Positions 32,610-41,707 of a stretch of 64,000 bases of DNA are shown here, in pieces. A program made the translations under genes and the position numbers. A model generated the notes under the pieces. It was not told the DNA's origin, did not search any database, and saw only the letters and a list, made by a program, of their open reading frames with translations. Position 1 is the stretch's first letter. Each line of letters starts with the position of its first letter. Location: positions 1 through 64,000 of the forward strand of contig JAKSMV010000011.1 of the NCBI GenBank assembly GCA_024400425.1. The letters run 5' to 3'. Origin of the DNA: Bacteroidales bacterium (GTDB lineage Bacteria; Bacteroidota; Bacteroidia; Bacteroidales; F082).

Positions 32610-34859
32610 TTATTCTGTTAAATATTTCCCCGTTACCGAATTTTCACATTCCGTCATGGCTTTTGGCGTGCCGGAGAAAAGGATTTCGCCGCCCATGTTG
32701 CCGCCGCCTGGACCGAGTTCGATGGCGTAGTCTGCCGACTTCACCATTTCCAAATTGTGCTCGATGAGGAAAATCGTGTTGCCTTTTTCGACCATCTCGT
32801 CAAATAGGCGAAGGATGCGGTCGATGTCGTTGAGGTGAAGGCCATCGGAAGGTTCGTCGAGGATGAAAATCTTGCCTTTATTGCGCAGGTATGATGCCAG
32901 TTTGATGCGCTGCAACTCGCCGCCCGAAAGCGTCGAAAGTGACTGGTTGAGATGTAAATAACTCAATCCGACTTGCAGCAAAGGCTCCAGTTTTTCGGCT
33001 ATTATGGTGCCGGCAAATAGCTCGCAGGCTTTCTCGGCCGTGAGGTCCATGACTTGGGCGATGTTCATGCCTTGCACCTTGTATTCAAGCACTTCGTTGG
33101 AATAGCGCAGGCCACCGCAGGCTTCACACACCGTCTCGATGGAATCCATGAAAGCCATGTCGGAGACGATGACTCCTTTGCCTTGGCAGACGGGACAGCC
33201 GCCTTTGCCGTTGAAGGAAAACAAATCCATTTTCACCTTGTTTTCCTTGGCGAAGACCTTGCGGATGTCGTCGGCGACTTCAAGGTAAGTGGCTGGCGTT
33301 GAGCGCAGACTTATGCCGATGTTTTTCTGACTGATATAGACAATGTCGTCGGGATTCGGGTAGGCTTTCATGAAACACTCCATGAGTGAACTTTTTCCCG
33401 AACCGGCCACGCCGACCACGGCGGTCATTACGCCGAGTGGCATGTCGATGGTGATGTTTTTCAGGTTGTGCAAGCTGGCGTGTTCCAAATGGAACCAGCC
33501 GCTTGGCGTCCTGACATTGTCTTTCAGCTGCTTGGAAGCGCTTAGTCGCGTTCCTGTCAAAGTGTGGCTTCGGAGCAGTTCTTCGTAACTGCCTTCAAAA
33601 AGTATCTGACCGCCGGCAGCACCCGCACCGGGGCCCATGTCGATGATATGGTCGGCGATCTTAATCATGTCCTTGTGATGTTCGACCAAAATGACCGTGT
33701 TGCCGTGCTGTTTCAGTTTTTTGACGGAGTTCTGCATGAGCAGAATGTCGTGGTTGTGAAGGCCGACGCTCGGCTCGTCAAGGATATACATGACATCGGA
33801 AAGCGATGAGTTGATGTATTTTGCAATCTTGCAACGTTGCGCTTCGCCACCCGAAAGTGTGCCGATGGCGCGGTCGAGGGTGAGGTAGCCCAAACCGATT
33901 TCTTCCAATGCGGAAAGCCTTTCGATGGTGGCGTGCTTGATGTCTTCAGCCAAATGATTATCAATGCTTTCCATCCATATTTTGCAGTCGGCGATGCTCA
34001 TGGCGGTGACGTCGGCAATGTTTTTTCCGTTGATTTTGCAGGAAAGAATCGTCGGGTTGAGGCGTGTCCCTTTGCAGTCGGGACAAGTACCCATGGTGAG
34101 CATCGGGTTGAGCACGGCGGCATGAAGCAAACCTTCTTCCGAATTGATGATGCTGCGGTACATGCGCGGAATCAGGCCTTCGTATTTGGCGCTTTTCGGC
34201 CAGTTTTTCGGCGGGTTTTTCAGCTTGATTTGCGGCGAATTGAGGAACAAATCCAGTTCTTCAGGTGAATAGTCCTTGATTTTCTTGTCCAAGTCGAAAA
34301 GACCGCTGTGGGCGTAACGAATCCAGCGCCAGCCGCCTTTGCCGAAAGCGATGTAATGGATGGTGTCTTCGTCGTTGAGCGATTTGTCGAAATCGACGAG
34401 TTTGTGAATGTCGAGTTCGCGGATTTCGCCCAAGCCCGCACAGCGCGGACAACTGCCCAAAGGATGGTTGAACGAAAAGACATCGGAATAGCCGACAAAA
34501 GGCTGCCCGACGCGCGAAAACAGCAGTCGCAGCAAGGCATAAATGTCGGTGTAAGTTCCCACCGTCGAGCGTGAATTGGATGTGGGCTTGCGTTGCTCGA
34601 TGACGATGGCAATAGGAAGATTTTCAATCTTTTCCACATGAGGACGACCATATTTCGGCAGATATTGCTGCGTGAAAGAAGGGAAAGTGTCGTTTAGTTC
34701 GCGCCTCGATTTTGCCGCTATCGTGTCCAAGACCAGCGACGATTTTCCAGAGCCGGAAACGCCCGTCACGATGGTGATTTGCCTTTTGGGGATGCGCAAC
34801 GAGATGTTTTTCAGGTTGTTCTCGGTAGCGCCTTCGATGAGGATGTAGTCTTCTGTCAT
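32610..34859 (-). CDS. UvrA-like ABC ATPase lacking the UvrB-binding domain (UvrA2/DrrC type)
   Basis: A 749-residue protein of the excision-repair UvrA family but about 200 residues shorter than housekeeping UvrA. Two Walker A motifs (GVSGSGKSS at 33-41 and GVAGSGKSS in the second half), two LSGGE signature motifs and Walker [16 protein letters not shown] are present. The zinc-knuckle cysteine pairs ([29 protein letters not shown]) are kept. The early jump from the first nucleotide-binding half to [13 protein letters not shown] suggests the UvrB-interaction domain is absent. UvrA2 proteins are linked to tolerance of DNA-binding drugs. It lies in an operon with a metallopeptidase and crcB. 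Confidence 0.87.
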   Translation of the reverse strand: MTEDYILIEGATENNLKNISLRIPKRQITIVTGVSGSGKSSLVLDTIAAKSRRELNDTFPSFTQQYLPKYGRPHVEKIENLPIAIVIEQRKPTSNSRSTVGTYTDIYALLRLLFSRVGQPFVGYSDVFSFNHPLGSCPRCAGLGEIRELDIHKLVDFDKSLNDEDTIHYIAFGKGGWRWIRYAHSGLFDLDKKIKDYSPEELDLFLNSPQIKLKNPPKNWPKSAKYEGLIPRMYRSIINSEEGLLHAAVLNPMLTMGTCPDCKGTRLNPTILSCKINGKNIADVTAMSIADCKIWMESIDNHLAEDIKHATIERLSALEEIGLGYLTLDRAIGTLSGGEAQRCKIAKYINSSLSDVMYILDEPSVGLHNHDILLMQNSVKKLKQHGNTVILVEHHKDMIKIADHIIDMGPGAGAAGGQILFEGSYEELLRSHTLTGTRLSASKQLKDNVRTPSGWFHLEHASLHNLKNITIDMPLGVMTAVVGVAGSGKSSLMECFMKAYPNPDDIVYISQKNIGISLRSTPATYLEVADDIRKVFAKENKVKMDLFSFNGKGGCPVCQGKGVIVSDMAFMDSIETVCEACGGLRYSNEVLEYKVQGMNIAQVMDLTAEKACELFAGTIIAEKLEPLLQVGLSYLHLNQSLSTLSGGELQRIKLASYLRNKGKIFILDEPSDGLHLNDIDRILRLFDEMVEKGNTIFLIEHNLEMVKSADYAIELGPGGGNMGGEILFSGTPKAMTECENSVTGKYLTE

Positions 34860-34862
34860 GAC

Positions 34863-35543
34863 TTAGTCGCGGTTGGCGAAGCCTAAGTAATATATTAAGG
34901 TGACCAAAGCCGAGAGAGCGGCCACGATATAGGTGCGCGCGGCCCATTTTAGGGCTTCTTCTGCTTGGTCGAGTTCCTGCGCGTTGAGCGAGTTCGACGA
35001 TTTCAGCCATGCCAAGGCGCGAGCCGATGCGTTGACTTCGACGGGCAGGGTGACCAAACTGAACACGAGCACCATGGCAAACATGGCAATGCCCAACCAG
35101 AACAGTGGTGGAAACACGTTGATGAGCAATATGCCAACAATGATGACGATTTGCGACAGCATCGAGGAGACATTGACGACGGGAACGAGTTTCGAGCGCA
35201 ACCTCAGCGGGCCATAGCCCACTTTGTGTTGCACGGCATGGCCACATTCATGGGCAGCAACGGCAGCGGCCGAGACACTATTGGTTCCATACACGTCGCG
35301 GCTCAGGTTGACGGTCTTTTTCGTCGGGTCGAAGTGGTCGGTGAGTTCGCCGTCGATGCAAGTGATTTTCACATCGTAGATGCCGTTGTCGTTGAGCATC
35401 TTCTGTGCAATTTGCGCACCGGTGAGTCCGCCGGGCGAAAGCACACGGCTATATTTCTTGAAAACAGATTTCAGTCGGGCTTGGACGATGGCGCCTACGA
35501 TAGCCACAACGATGATGAGTATCCATCCAGGATTGATTGTCAT
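34863..35543 (-). CDS. Membrane zinc metallopeptidase (YugP/Zn_peptidase_2 type)
   Basis: A 226-residue protein with an N-terminal membrane helix (about residues 7-20), a cytoplasmic or periplasmic domain with GLTGAQIAQKMLNDNGI, and the HECGHAVQH zinc site (His98, Glu99, His102). Two or three further helices follow (about 125-165 and 205-220). The family is present in many bacteria but its substrates are unknown. It lies 3 bases before the UvrA2-like gene and 29 bases after the acyltransferase gene, so all four may share the strong promoter at 37381-37411. Confidence 0.85.
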   Translation of the reverse strand: MTINPGWILIIVVAIVGAIVQARLKSVFKKYSRVLSPGGLTGAQIAQKMLNDNGIYDVKITCIDGELTDHFDPTKKTVNLSRDVYGTNSVSAAAVAAHECGHAVQHKVGYGPLRLRSKLVPVVNVSSMLSQIVIIVGILLINVFPPLFWLGIAMFAMVLVFSLVTLPVEVNASARALAWLKSSNSLNAQELDQAEEALKWAARTYIVAALSALVTLIYYLGFANRD

Positions 35544-35572
35544 AATGATTCAGTTTTAGTTTTTGTGTTTGT

Positions 35573-37363
35573 TTATTCTATGCTATGCAGATAGTTCTTT
35601 ACTTCATCCTTTTCCTCTTGGTTGCAGTCGTGAAGCAGCAAATCGACTTCGCTGTCGGGTATGTCCTTGAAGTTGATGTAGTTGAGGCCGTCGAGGCTGT
35701 CGTTGAAGTCGGGGTCAACATTGAAGCAGATGAACTTGGCATTCAGTCGAGTGTATTTCTTCACCAAGGTCGGGATTCGATAGTCGCCATTGCTCAACTT
35801 CATCATGAACTGGTCGAATTTCTCAATAGTAGTTGGACGGTTGGCGAAGAGAGCGTCGATGTCAACTTTCAGATAATCAGGCTTGAATGGAGTTGTTGAT
35901 TTTACTTTGTCCATGATGCTTTGGTCGGCGCCATGGTTTTCGGAGAGATATTTTACCATCAGACTTTGGTAGAATTTCGGATACCAGTTGCTAATGCTGA
36001 CCGGACCAATGAAGTGTCTCATGTCCTTGCTCCTGACGATGACGAGCAGCAGTCCTCTGAATAGCGATACCAACGGAAACAGTTCCTTCTGGTAGTTGAT
36101 TGAAATGAAGGAACGACCGAGTTCGATGGTCTTGGAAAGTTCTGATGCCAACGAAGGATCGGCTTTGAACAAGGTGCTTGTGTAGAATCCTTTGATTCCG
36201 TGTTCCTTGATGATTTCGTCACCGAATCCAAGACGATAGGCGCCAACAAGCGATTTCCCAACGGTGTCCCACAAAATCAAATGCTTGTAGTAGCAGTCGA
36301 ATTCATCAAGATCGACGCGTTTGCCCGTGCCTTCACCAACGGCTCGGAAGGTCTCTTCGCGGCAACGTCCAATCTCTTGAATGAGGTTTGGAATGTCTTT
36401 GTATTCAACTAAATAGCATTCGTAATTGTTGGCAGAATAGAGCAGCGATTTGGATTTGATTCTTTCCAACTCTTCTTCCAAGATAGAAGTTTTCTTGGGC
36501 AAGGCGATGGCCTCCTTGTTGTCTTTGTGGTATTGCGGAGCGCAATTTTCTAAGTTGGCTTCGAGCGCGTAAGAACGACTGCGCAGATAGGCTGCCAGTT
36601 GCTTAGGATTTTCGAATTGAGCCAACTCATTGGGTTGGATGGGCTTGCCAATCTGGATGGAAATGGTCTTGCCTTTCTTGTTGTATAATTCCCAAGGCAA
36701 ACGTGTGGTTCCCAGTAAGTTGCTAATCTTGTCAATGAAATAGAACCATCTTGAGTTTCTGCCTTCGATGAAAACGGGCACGACGGGTAGGTTGGAGTGG
36801 AGAATCATTTTGGCCACCGAGGTGCTCCATGCGATGTCTTCAGGGAAATCGTGACCATGATAGCGCGAGACCTCACCCGCGGGGAAAACGCCCAAGCCTT
36901 TGCCTTCCGAAAGGTGCACGACGGCGCCTTTCACACCTGCAGCGCTGCTCTGGAGTCCTGGATTGTCCGTGAATGGGTTCACGGGCAGGAAAACCGGAGC
37001 GAGATTGGGTATCTTCGACAGGAGAAAGTTTGCCATCAGCTTGAAGTCAGGACGAAGCTTGTAGATGACATTGTAGAGGATGATGCCTTCGATGCCGCCG
37101 AACGGGTGGTTGCTGACGAGCGTGAAACCGCCTTCCTTTGGAATGTTTTCCAACTGTTTTTGGCTGACTTCACTATTGATATTGAAGTATTTGAGTAACT
37201 GTTCGGTAAAATCGTATCCTTGATATTGTTCTACGTATGGATAGATGCGGTTCGCTTTATTCAAACCACAAAAACTCATGAGCATTTTTGCTGCACAAGT
37301 ACCCAAGAAGCCTTTCAGTTTGAGAGCCTTCTTTATATCGGAACTGGTGATTAGTTTTGACAT
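35573..37363 (-). CDS. Bifunctional acyltransferase for aminolipid synthesis (OlsF/GlsF-like)
   Basis: A 596-residue protein with two acyltransferase modules. The N-terminal half is PlsC-like, with VSNHPFGGIEG (His86, acidic residue 92 as Glu) and FPAGEVSRY, as in O-acyltransferases of ornithine- or glycine-lipid synthesis. The C-terminal half is a GNAT/hemolysin-type N-acyltransferase (GEGTGKRVDLDEFDCYYKHLILWD, given as a region; VGAYRLGFG; ELGRSFISINYQ). This order matches OlsF proteins that make N- and O-acylated amino acids. Bacteroides usually encode these steps as two genes (glsB, glsA). The amino acid used here (ornithine, glycine or serine-glycine) is not visible. Confidence 0.82.
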   Translation of the reverse strand: MSKLITSSDIKKALKLKGFLGTCAAKMLMSFCGLNKANRIYPYVEQYQGYDFTEQLLKYFNINSEVSQKQLENIPKEGGFTLVSNHPFGGIEGIILYNVIYKLRPDFKLMANFLLSKIPNLAPVFLPVNPFTDNPGLQSSAAGVKGAVVHLSEGKGLGVFPAGEVSRYHGHDFPEDIAWSTSVAKMILHSNLPVVPVFIEGRNSRWFYFIDKISNLLGTTRLPWELYNKKGKTISIQIGKPIQPNELAQFENPKQLAAYLRSRSYALEANLENCAPQYHKDNKEAIALPKKTSILEEELERIKSKSLLYSANNYECYLVEYKDIPNLIQEIGRCREETFRAVGEGTGKRVDLDEFDCYYKHLILWDTVGKSLVGAYRLGFGDEIIKEHGIKGFYTSTLFKADPSLASELSKTIELGRSFISINYQKELFPLVSLFRGLLLVIVRSKDMRHFIGPVSISNWYPKFYQSLMVKYLSENHGADQSIMDKVKSTTPFKPDYLKVDIDALFANRPTTIEKFDQFMMKLSNGDYRIPTLVKKYTRLNAKFICFNVDPDFNDSLDGLNYINFKDIPDSEVDLLLHDCNQEEKDEVKNYLHSIE

Positions 37364-37380
37364 GTCTAAAATTAAGACTG

Positions 37381-37411
37381 CAAAGATATTGAAACTTTTT
37401 TGATTGCCAAA
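37381..37411 (-). promoter_or_regulatory. Complete Bacteroidota promoter for the acyltransferase operon
   Basis: On the minus strand TTTG (37408-37411), 19 bases, then TATCTTTG (37381-37388). This is the full -33/-7 consensus arrangement and the clearest promoter in the window, 17 bases before the start codon. Confidence 0.75.
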
Positions 37412-37444
37412 TACATATTGTGATGAGGACAGTATATATTTTCG

Positions 37445-37452
37445 TAATTTTG
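37445..37452 (+). promoter_or_regulatory. -7 box for the steroid-reductase-like gene cluster
   Basis: TAATTTTG matches TAnnTTTG, 26 bases before the chosen start; divergent from the acyltransferase promoter. Confidence 0.55.
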
Positions 37453-37478
37453 CTTTTCAAATCGACATCTTTTTCATC

Positions 37479-38246
37479 ATGAGTGTTCAAACTTTCAATG
37501 TTTTCCTCATCGTCATGGCTTGTGTTGCCGTGATTGTTTTTGTGAGTCTTTTTTTCGTGGATGCAGGCTATGGTAAATTCTACAATAAGAAATGGGGTCC
37601 TGCGGTGAACAATAAGTTGGGTTGGGTGCTTATGGAGGCGCCGGTCTTTGTCGCCATGCTGGTGATGTGGCTTTGCTCGAATCGTACTGGCGACGTGGTG
37701 CGTTTGGCTTTCCTGTTCCTCTTCGAGCTTCATTATTTTCAGCGTTCTTTCGTGTTCCCGTTCCGCTTGCGTGGCGATAGCAAGATGCCGCTTTCCATCA
37801 TCGTCATGGGCGTTACGTTCAACTTGCTCAATGCGCTGATGCAAGGTGGCTGGATTTTCTATATCTCGCCAGATGCCTATTATGCTCAAGATTGGCTGAT
37901 GAAGCCTAAGTTCATCATCGGTTTCTTCGTGTTCATCATCGGCATGTTCATCAATATTCAGAGCGACGACGTCATCCGCAATTTGCGTCAGCCTGGCGAC
38001 ACGAAACATTATCTGCCCAAGGCGGGCATGTTCAAATATGTAACTTCAGCGAATTATTTTGGCGAACTGCTTGAATGGATTGGCTTTGCTATCCTTACTT
38101 GGTCGTGGTCGGGAGCCGTGTTCGCTCTGTGGACTTTCGCAAATCTTGGCCCTCGCGCAGCTCGCATCTATAAACACTATCAACAAGAGTTTGGTGACGA
38201 ACTCAACACGAAACGTACCAAGCGTCTCATCCCTTTTATTTGGTAA
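37479..38246 (+). CDS. Steroid 5-alpha-reductase-like membrane protein
   Basis: A 255-residue membrane protein of the 3-oxo-5-alpha-steroid 4-dehydrogenase family. Hydrophobic helices begin at the N-terminus; family signatures include ELHYFQRSFVFPF, the NIQSDDVIRNLR loop and the C-terminal MFKYVTSANYFGELLEWIGF block that binds NADPH. These enzymes reduce the delta4 double bond of 3-oxo steroids to the 5-alpha configuration; a role in other isoprenoid or sterol lipids is possible. The frame opens at 37404, but the ATG at 37479 fits the promoter and family start. An OYE-like gene follows 21 bases later. Confidence 0.85.
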   Translation: MSVQTFNVFLIVMACVAVIVFVSLFFVDAGYGKFYNKKWGPAVNNKLGWVLMEAPVFVAMLVMWLCSNRTGDVVRLAFLFLFELHYFQRSFVFPFRLRGDSKMPLSIIVMGVTFNLLNALMQGGWIFYISPDAYYAQDWLMKPKFIIGFFVFIIGMFINIQSDDVIRNLRQPGDTKHYLPKAGMFKYVTSANYFGELLEWIGFAILTWSWSGAVFALWTFANLGPRAARIYKHYQQEFGDELNTKRTKRLIPFIW

Positions 38247-38267
38247 AAGCATAAAACACAATACGAT

Positions 38268-39497
38268 ATGGAATCACAGATTTTCACTCCTTGTCAGATT
38301 GGCCCCGTGACCTTGCGTAATCGCGTCATCCGGTCGGCAGCTTTCGAGAATATGGCTTACGGCAACAAGCCTTCTCAGGATTTATTCAACTATCATGTGG
38401 CCGTTGCAAAAGGCGGTGTGGGCATGACTACGGTGGCATACGCTGCTGTCAGTCAGTCGGGCCTCTCGTTCGATGGTCAGCTTTGGATGCGCGAAGAGAT
38501 TGTCCCCGAACTGAAAAAACTCACTGATGCAGTTCATGCCGAAGGCGCAAAGGCTTCCATCCAGTTGGGACATTGCGGCAACATGACGCACCGCGCCACT
38601 TGCGGATGTATGCCAGTCGGCGCTTCGCGTGGCTTCAATCTCTATTCGCCTACTTTTGTCCGCAAACTGAAGAAGTCCGAAATCTATGCCTTGGTGCACG
38701 ACTTCGGCAAAGCGGTCAATCTGGCGCGTGAGTCGGGCTTCGATTGCGTGGAAATCCATGCCGGTCATGGTTATCTTATCAGCCAGTTCCTGTCGCCTTA
38801 CACCAATCATCGTCACGACGAGTTTGGCGGCAGCCTCGAAAATCGTATGCGTTTTATGCGTCTTGTCATCGAGGAGGTGATGCGTGTGGCTGGAACGGAT
38901 ATGGGTGTCGTGGTGAAAGTCAACATGCACGATGGTTTCAAGCGTGGCATGCAGCAGGACGAGTGCATCAAGGTGGCTCAGGAACTGGAACGCCTTGGCG
39001 TTCATGCACTTGTGCTGACGGCAGGTTTCGTCAGCAAAGCCCCAATGGAGGTGATGCGTGGCGCCATGCCGCTGAAGACCTTGGGCCATTACATGGATGT
39101 GAAGAAATTCTGGTGGCTGAAGCTCGGACTGCGTTTTGGCGGCCGTATCATCATCCCGACCGTGCCTTACAGCGAAGGCTATTTTCTGGAAGATGCCAAG
39201 GTTTTCCGCGCCAATCTGAAACTGCCTCTGATTTATGTCGGCGGCTTGATTTCGAAGCAAAAGATGGAAGAAGTGCTCGATGCAGGTTTCACAGGTTTGC
39301 AGATGGCACGCGCCTTGGTGCATGACACCGATTTCGTCAACAAACTGAAGTCGGGTGAGGTTGAACGTAGTGGTTGCAAACATTCCAATTATTGCATTGG
39401 CCGCATGTACACCTTGGAGATGAAGTGTCACCATTGTGTTGAAAATCTGCCTGATAAACTGCAAAAGGAAATCAATCATGCTGAAAAAACGCTGTAA
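38268..39497 (+). CDS. Old Yellow Enzyme-like enoate reductase (BaiCD/5-beta-reductase type, single domain)
   Basis: A 409-residue FMN TIM-barrel oxidoreductase. It shows the OYE pattern: LRNRVIRSAAFE, IQLGHCGN, VEIHAGHGYLISQFLSPYTN and DEFGGSLENR, with the barrel end VGGLIS. A C-terminal cysteine cluster (CKHSNYC, then CHHC) suggests an iron-sulfur site as in BaiCD and 2,4-dienoyl-CoA reductases, but the FAD/NAD domain those proteins carry is missing. Beside a 5-alpha-reductase and two SDRs, a 3-oxo-delta4-steroid 5-beta-reductase or delta1/delta4 reductase role is plausible. It overlaps the next gene by 20 bases. Confidence 0.85.
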   Translation: MESQIFTPCQIGPVTLRNRVIRSAAFENMAYGNKPSQDLFNYHVAVAKGGVGMTTVAYAAVSQSGLSFDGQLWMREEIVPELKKLTDAVHAEGAKASIQLGHCGNMTHRATCGCMPVGASRGFNLYSPTFVRKLKKSEIYALVHDFGKAVNLARESGFDCVEIHAGHGYLISQFLSPYTNHRHDEFGGSLENRMRFMRLVIEEVMRVAGTDMGVVVKVNMHDGFKRGMQQDECIKVAQELERLGVHALVLTAGFVSKAPMEVMRGAMPLKTLGHYMDVKKFWWLKLGLRFGGRIIIPTVPYSEGYFLEDAKVFRANLKLPLIYVGGLISKQKMEEVLDAGFTGLQMARALVHDTDFVNKLKSGEVERSGCKHSNYCIGRMYTLEMKCHHCVENLPDKLQKEINHAEKTL

Positions 39498-40890
39498 AAT
39501 ATTCTTAGCTGGATTGCTCGTGTGTTTCATGTCGCTGCAAGGCATGGCGCAGAAAATGCAGTCTAATAATGCGCTTTTGGATAGTGCGTTCAAGCTGGCT
39601 GTCTGGACCATCGACCACAATATTCATGATGGCATGATAGAAGCGGGCGAAGGCTACGGCGGCGAATGGACGCGCGATTGCGCCATAAACTGCTGGAACG
39701 CGGTGAGTTTGCTTCATCCAGAAGTGGCGGAGAAATCGCTTTGGAGTGTCACCAACGACGGTGAGACGATTGGCCATCAGTATTGGGATAAAATCATCTG
39801 GACCATAGGCGCTTACAATCATTATCAGGTGACTGGCGACATGTTTTTCAAAATCGAAGCCTACGATTGCTGTAAGAATACGATGGCGGAATTGGAAGCG
39901 CAGTGCTTCGATTCGGTTTCGGGACTTTTCATGGGACCTGCCGTTTTTCAGGATGGCATTGCAGCTTACGACGAACCCGTTTACGACCCAGCCAAATGGG
40001 ACGACAGCTATGTGCTGCATCATCCCAATTCGGCTACGATTAAATGTCTGAGTACGAATGTTTTATATATGGAAGCCTATTGGCTTTTGGCTAAAATGTC
40101 GGAAAACTTTGGCTTAACCGATGCTTCGGAATCATATTATGAATCTGCTTATCGTTTGTATGATCGCATTAGGGAAACATTTTATCGTCCCGAGGAACAC
40201 AAGTTCTACTATCTCATCGACCATTTAGGCCATCCGCATGATTATCAGGAGGGAATGGGTTTGGCTTTTGCTCTGCTGTTCGACCTTTTGGATGATGAAG
40301 AAGCTGAAGAGGTGGTAAAAAATGCTTCTATTACGGAGCATGGCATTGCCAGCGTGAGTCCATCGTTTCCGCGCAATACGCCCGACAAGCCAGGTCGTCA
40401 TAACTTGATGGTTTGGCCTCATGTCAATGCCTTATATGCTTCTGGATGTGCGCATTATGGTTTGTTGGAACCTTTCTATTTTGAGTTGGAAAACATGGCC
40501 GATTTGGCGATGAATCATAGTGGGGGAGACTTTTGCGAAATCTACACCATCGAAGGTGAGCCTTCGGGTGGCTATCAGTGTGGCGCGCTTTGGGATGTGA
40601 AACATCATCAGACTTGGTGCGCTTCGGGCTTTATCCGCCTCATTATCAATCATATCTTTGGCCTTGAGTTTACGGATTGGGGAATAGAATTCAATCCAGT
40701 TGGCATGAAGGATGGCAGTGAATGTCGCTTGAGTGGCATCCATTACCGAAACATGAATCTCACAGTTGTTGTCAAAGGCCACGGTGAAGAGATGAAAAGT
40801 TTCAAGATAAATGGCGAAAAATCACATGATGAGTGTTTGTGGGCTTCGGATTACGAAGGTGATGTTTTAGTTGAAATTGAATTGGAATAA
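39478..40890 (+). CDS. Secreted six-hairpin glycosidase-like protein (MGH1/GH63-like)
   Basis: A 470-residue protein with a signal peptide (residues 1-24, ends GMAQ) and an alpha/alpha-barrel catalytic-type domain. Recognisable segments are YGGEWTRDCAINCWNAV, the family's W-x-RD block near the N-terminus, then NVLYMEAYWLLAKM, NLMVWPHVNALYA and WDVKHHQTWCASGF. A small beta domain ends the protein. Relatives act on glucosides or mannosylglycerate; the substrate is unclear. The ATG at 39478 starts within the last codons of the OYE-like gene, implying coupled translation, which is odd for a secreted enzyme among cytoplasmic reductases. Confidence 0.75.
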   Translation: MLKKRCKIFLAGLLVCFMSLQGMAQKMQSNNALLDSAFKLAVWTIDHNIHDGMIEAGEGYGGEWTRDCAINCWNAVSLLHPEVAEKSLWSVTNDGETIGHQYWDKIIWTIGAYNHYQVTGDMFFKIEAYDCCKNTMAELEAQCFDSVSGLFMGPAVFQDGIAAYDEPVYDPAKWDDSYVLHHPNSATIKCLSTNVLYMEAYWLLAKMSENFGLTDASESYYESAYRLYDRIRETFYRPEEHKFYYLIDHLGHPHDYQEGMGLAFALLFDLLDDEEAEEVVKNASITEHGIASVSPSFPRNTPDKPGRHNLMVWPHVNALYASGCAHYGLLEPFYFELENMADLAMNHSGGDFCEIYTIEGEPSGGYQCGALWDVKHHQTWCASGFIRLIINHIFGLEFTDWGIEFNPVGMKDGSECRLSGIHYRNMNLTVVVKGHGEEMKSFKINGEKSHDECLWASDYEGDVLVEIELE

Positions 40891-40891
40891 G

Positions 40892-41707
40892 ATGGATCTT
40901 CAAAAAAGAGTCAGTAAATATGCGCAGCAATGCCAGCACACGCCTTGGGCTTTGGTTACGGGCGGCAGTTCGGGCATGGGCTTGCAATATGCACATCAAT
41001 TGGCAGAAGCAGGCTGTAACTTGCTGTTGGTGAGCAATCAGGAAAAGGAACTGGAAAAGGTTTCAACTGAATTGTCATCGCAATTTGGCGTTGAGGTTGT
41101 ACCGCGTTTTCAGGATTTGGCTGTAGCTACCGCTGCCGATGAACTGCTTGCTTTTTGCAATGAACGGCAATTGGAAATTGATATTCTCATCAACAATGCG
41201 GGCATGTTTTTCTTTGAGGAACTGACGCGCGAGAACGAGGCAAAAGCCTTGACAATGCTGCGCTTGCATACCTATACGCCAACGCGCCTTTGCATACTTT
41301 TCGGCAACGAAATGAAACAACGCGGTCACGGTTTCATCATTGTCGTTTCGTCGATGGCGGCCACATTCCCCATGCCGGGCATCACGGTTTATTCGGCCAC
41401 GAAAGCCTATCTGAAAAGTTTTGGTAAGTCCTTGTATTTCGAAATGCATCCTTACGGCGTTGGCGTGACGACGGTTTGTCCCGCTGCCATTGCCACACCG
41501 CTTTATAAACTGAAAGAAAGTTTGCTCAATTTGGGCGTCAAATTGGGCGTGATTGGCACGCCGCAGTGGTTGGTGCGCAAGGCTTTGAAAGGCATGTTCC
41601 GCAAGAAACGTGTCGTGAAACCAGGTTTCATGAATATCTATCTGCCGCCGATTATCGCATTGTTACCCAAATGGTTAGTGAATCGCTTATGGAAAAAGTT
41701 CAAGTAA
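40892..41707 (+). CDS. Short-chain dehydrogenase/reductase (hydroxysteroid-dehydrogenase-like)
   Basis: A 271-residue NAD(P)-dependent SDR. The cofactor loop TGGSSGMG is at residues 23-30, followed by NNAGMF, the serine region VVSSMAATF and the catalytic YSATK (Tyr167, Lys171). A hydrophobic, proline-rich C-terminus (LPPIIALLPKWLVNRLWKKF) could be a membrane anchor, as in 17-beta-HSD12-like enzymes. The ATG at 40892, one base after the upstream stop, is preferred to 40871. Its end overlaps the next SDR by 19 bases. In this context a 3-hydroxysteroid or 3-ketoacyl activity is possible. Confidence 0.85.
   Translation: MDLQKRVSKYAQQCQHTPWALVTGGSSGMGLQYAHQLAEAGCNLLLVSNQEKELEKVSTELSSQFGVEVVPRFQDLAVATAADELLAFCNERQLEIDILINNAGMFFFEELTRENEAKALTMLRLHTYTPTRLCILFGNEMKQRGHGFIIVVSSMAATFPMPGITVYSATKAYLKSFGKSLYFEMHPYGVGVTTVCPAAIATPLYKLKESLLNLGVKLGVIGTPQWLVRKALKGMFRKKRVVKPGFMNIYLPPIIALLPKWLVNRLWKKFK

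Noticed and set aside
38382..39620. 412-codon open frame antisense to the OYE-like gene
   Set aside because: OYE motifs on the plus strand are unambiguous; the antisense frame has no family features.
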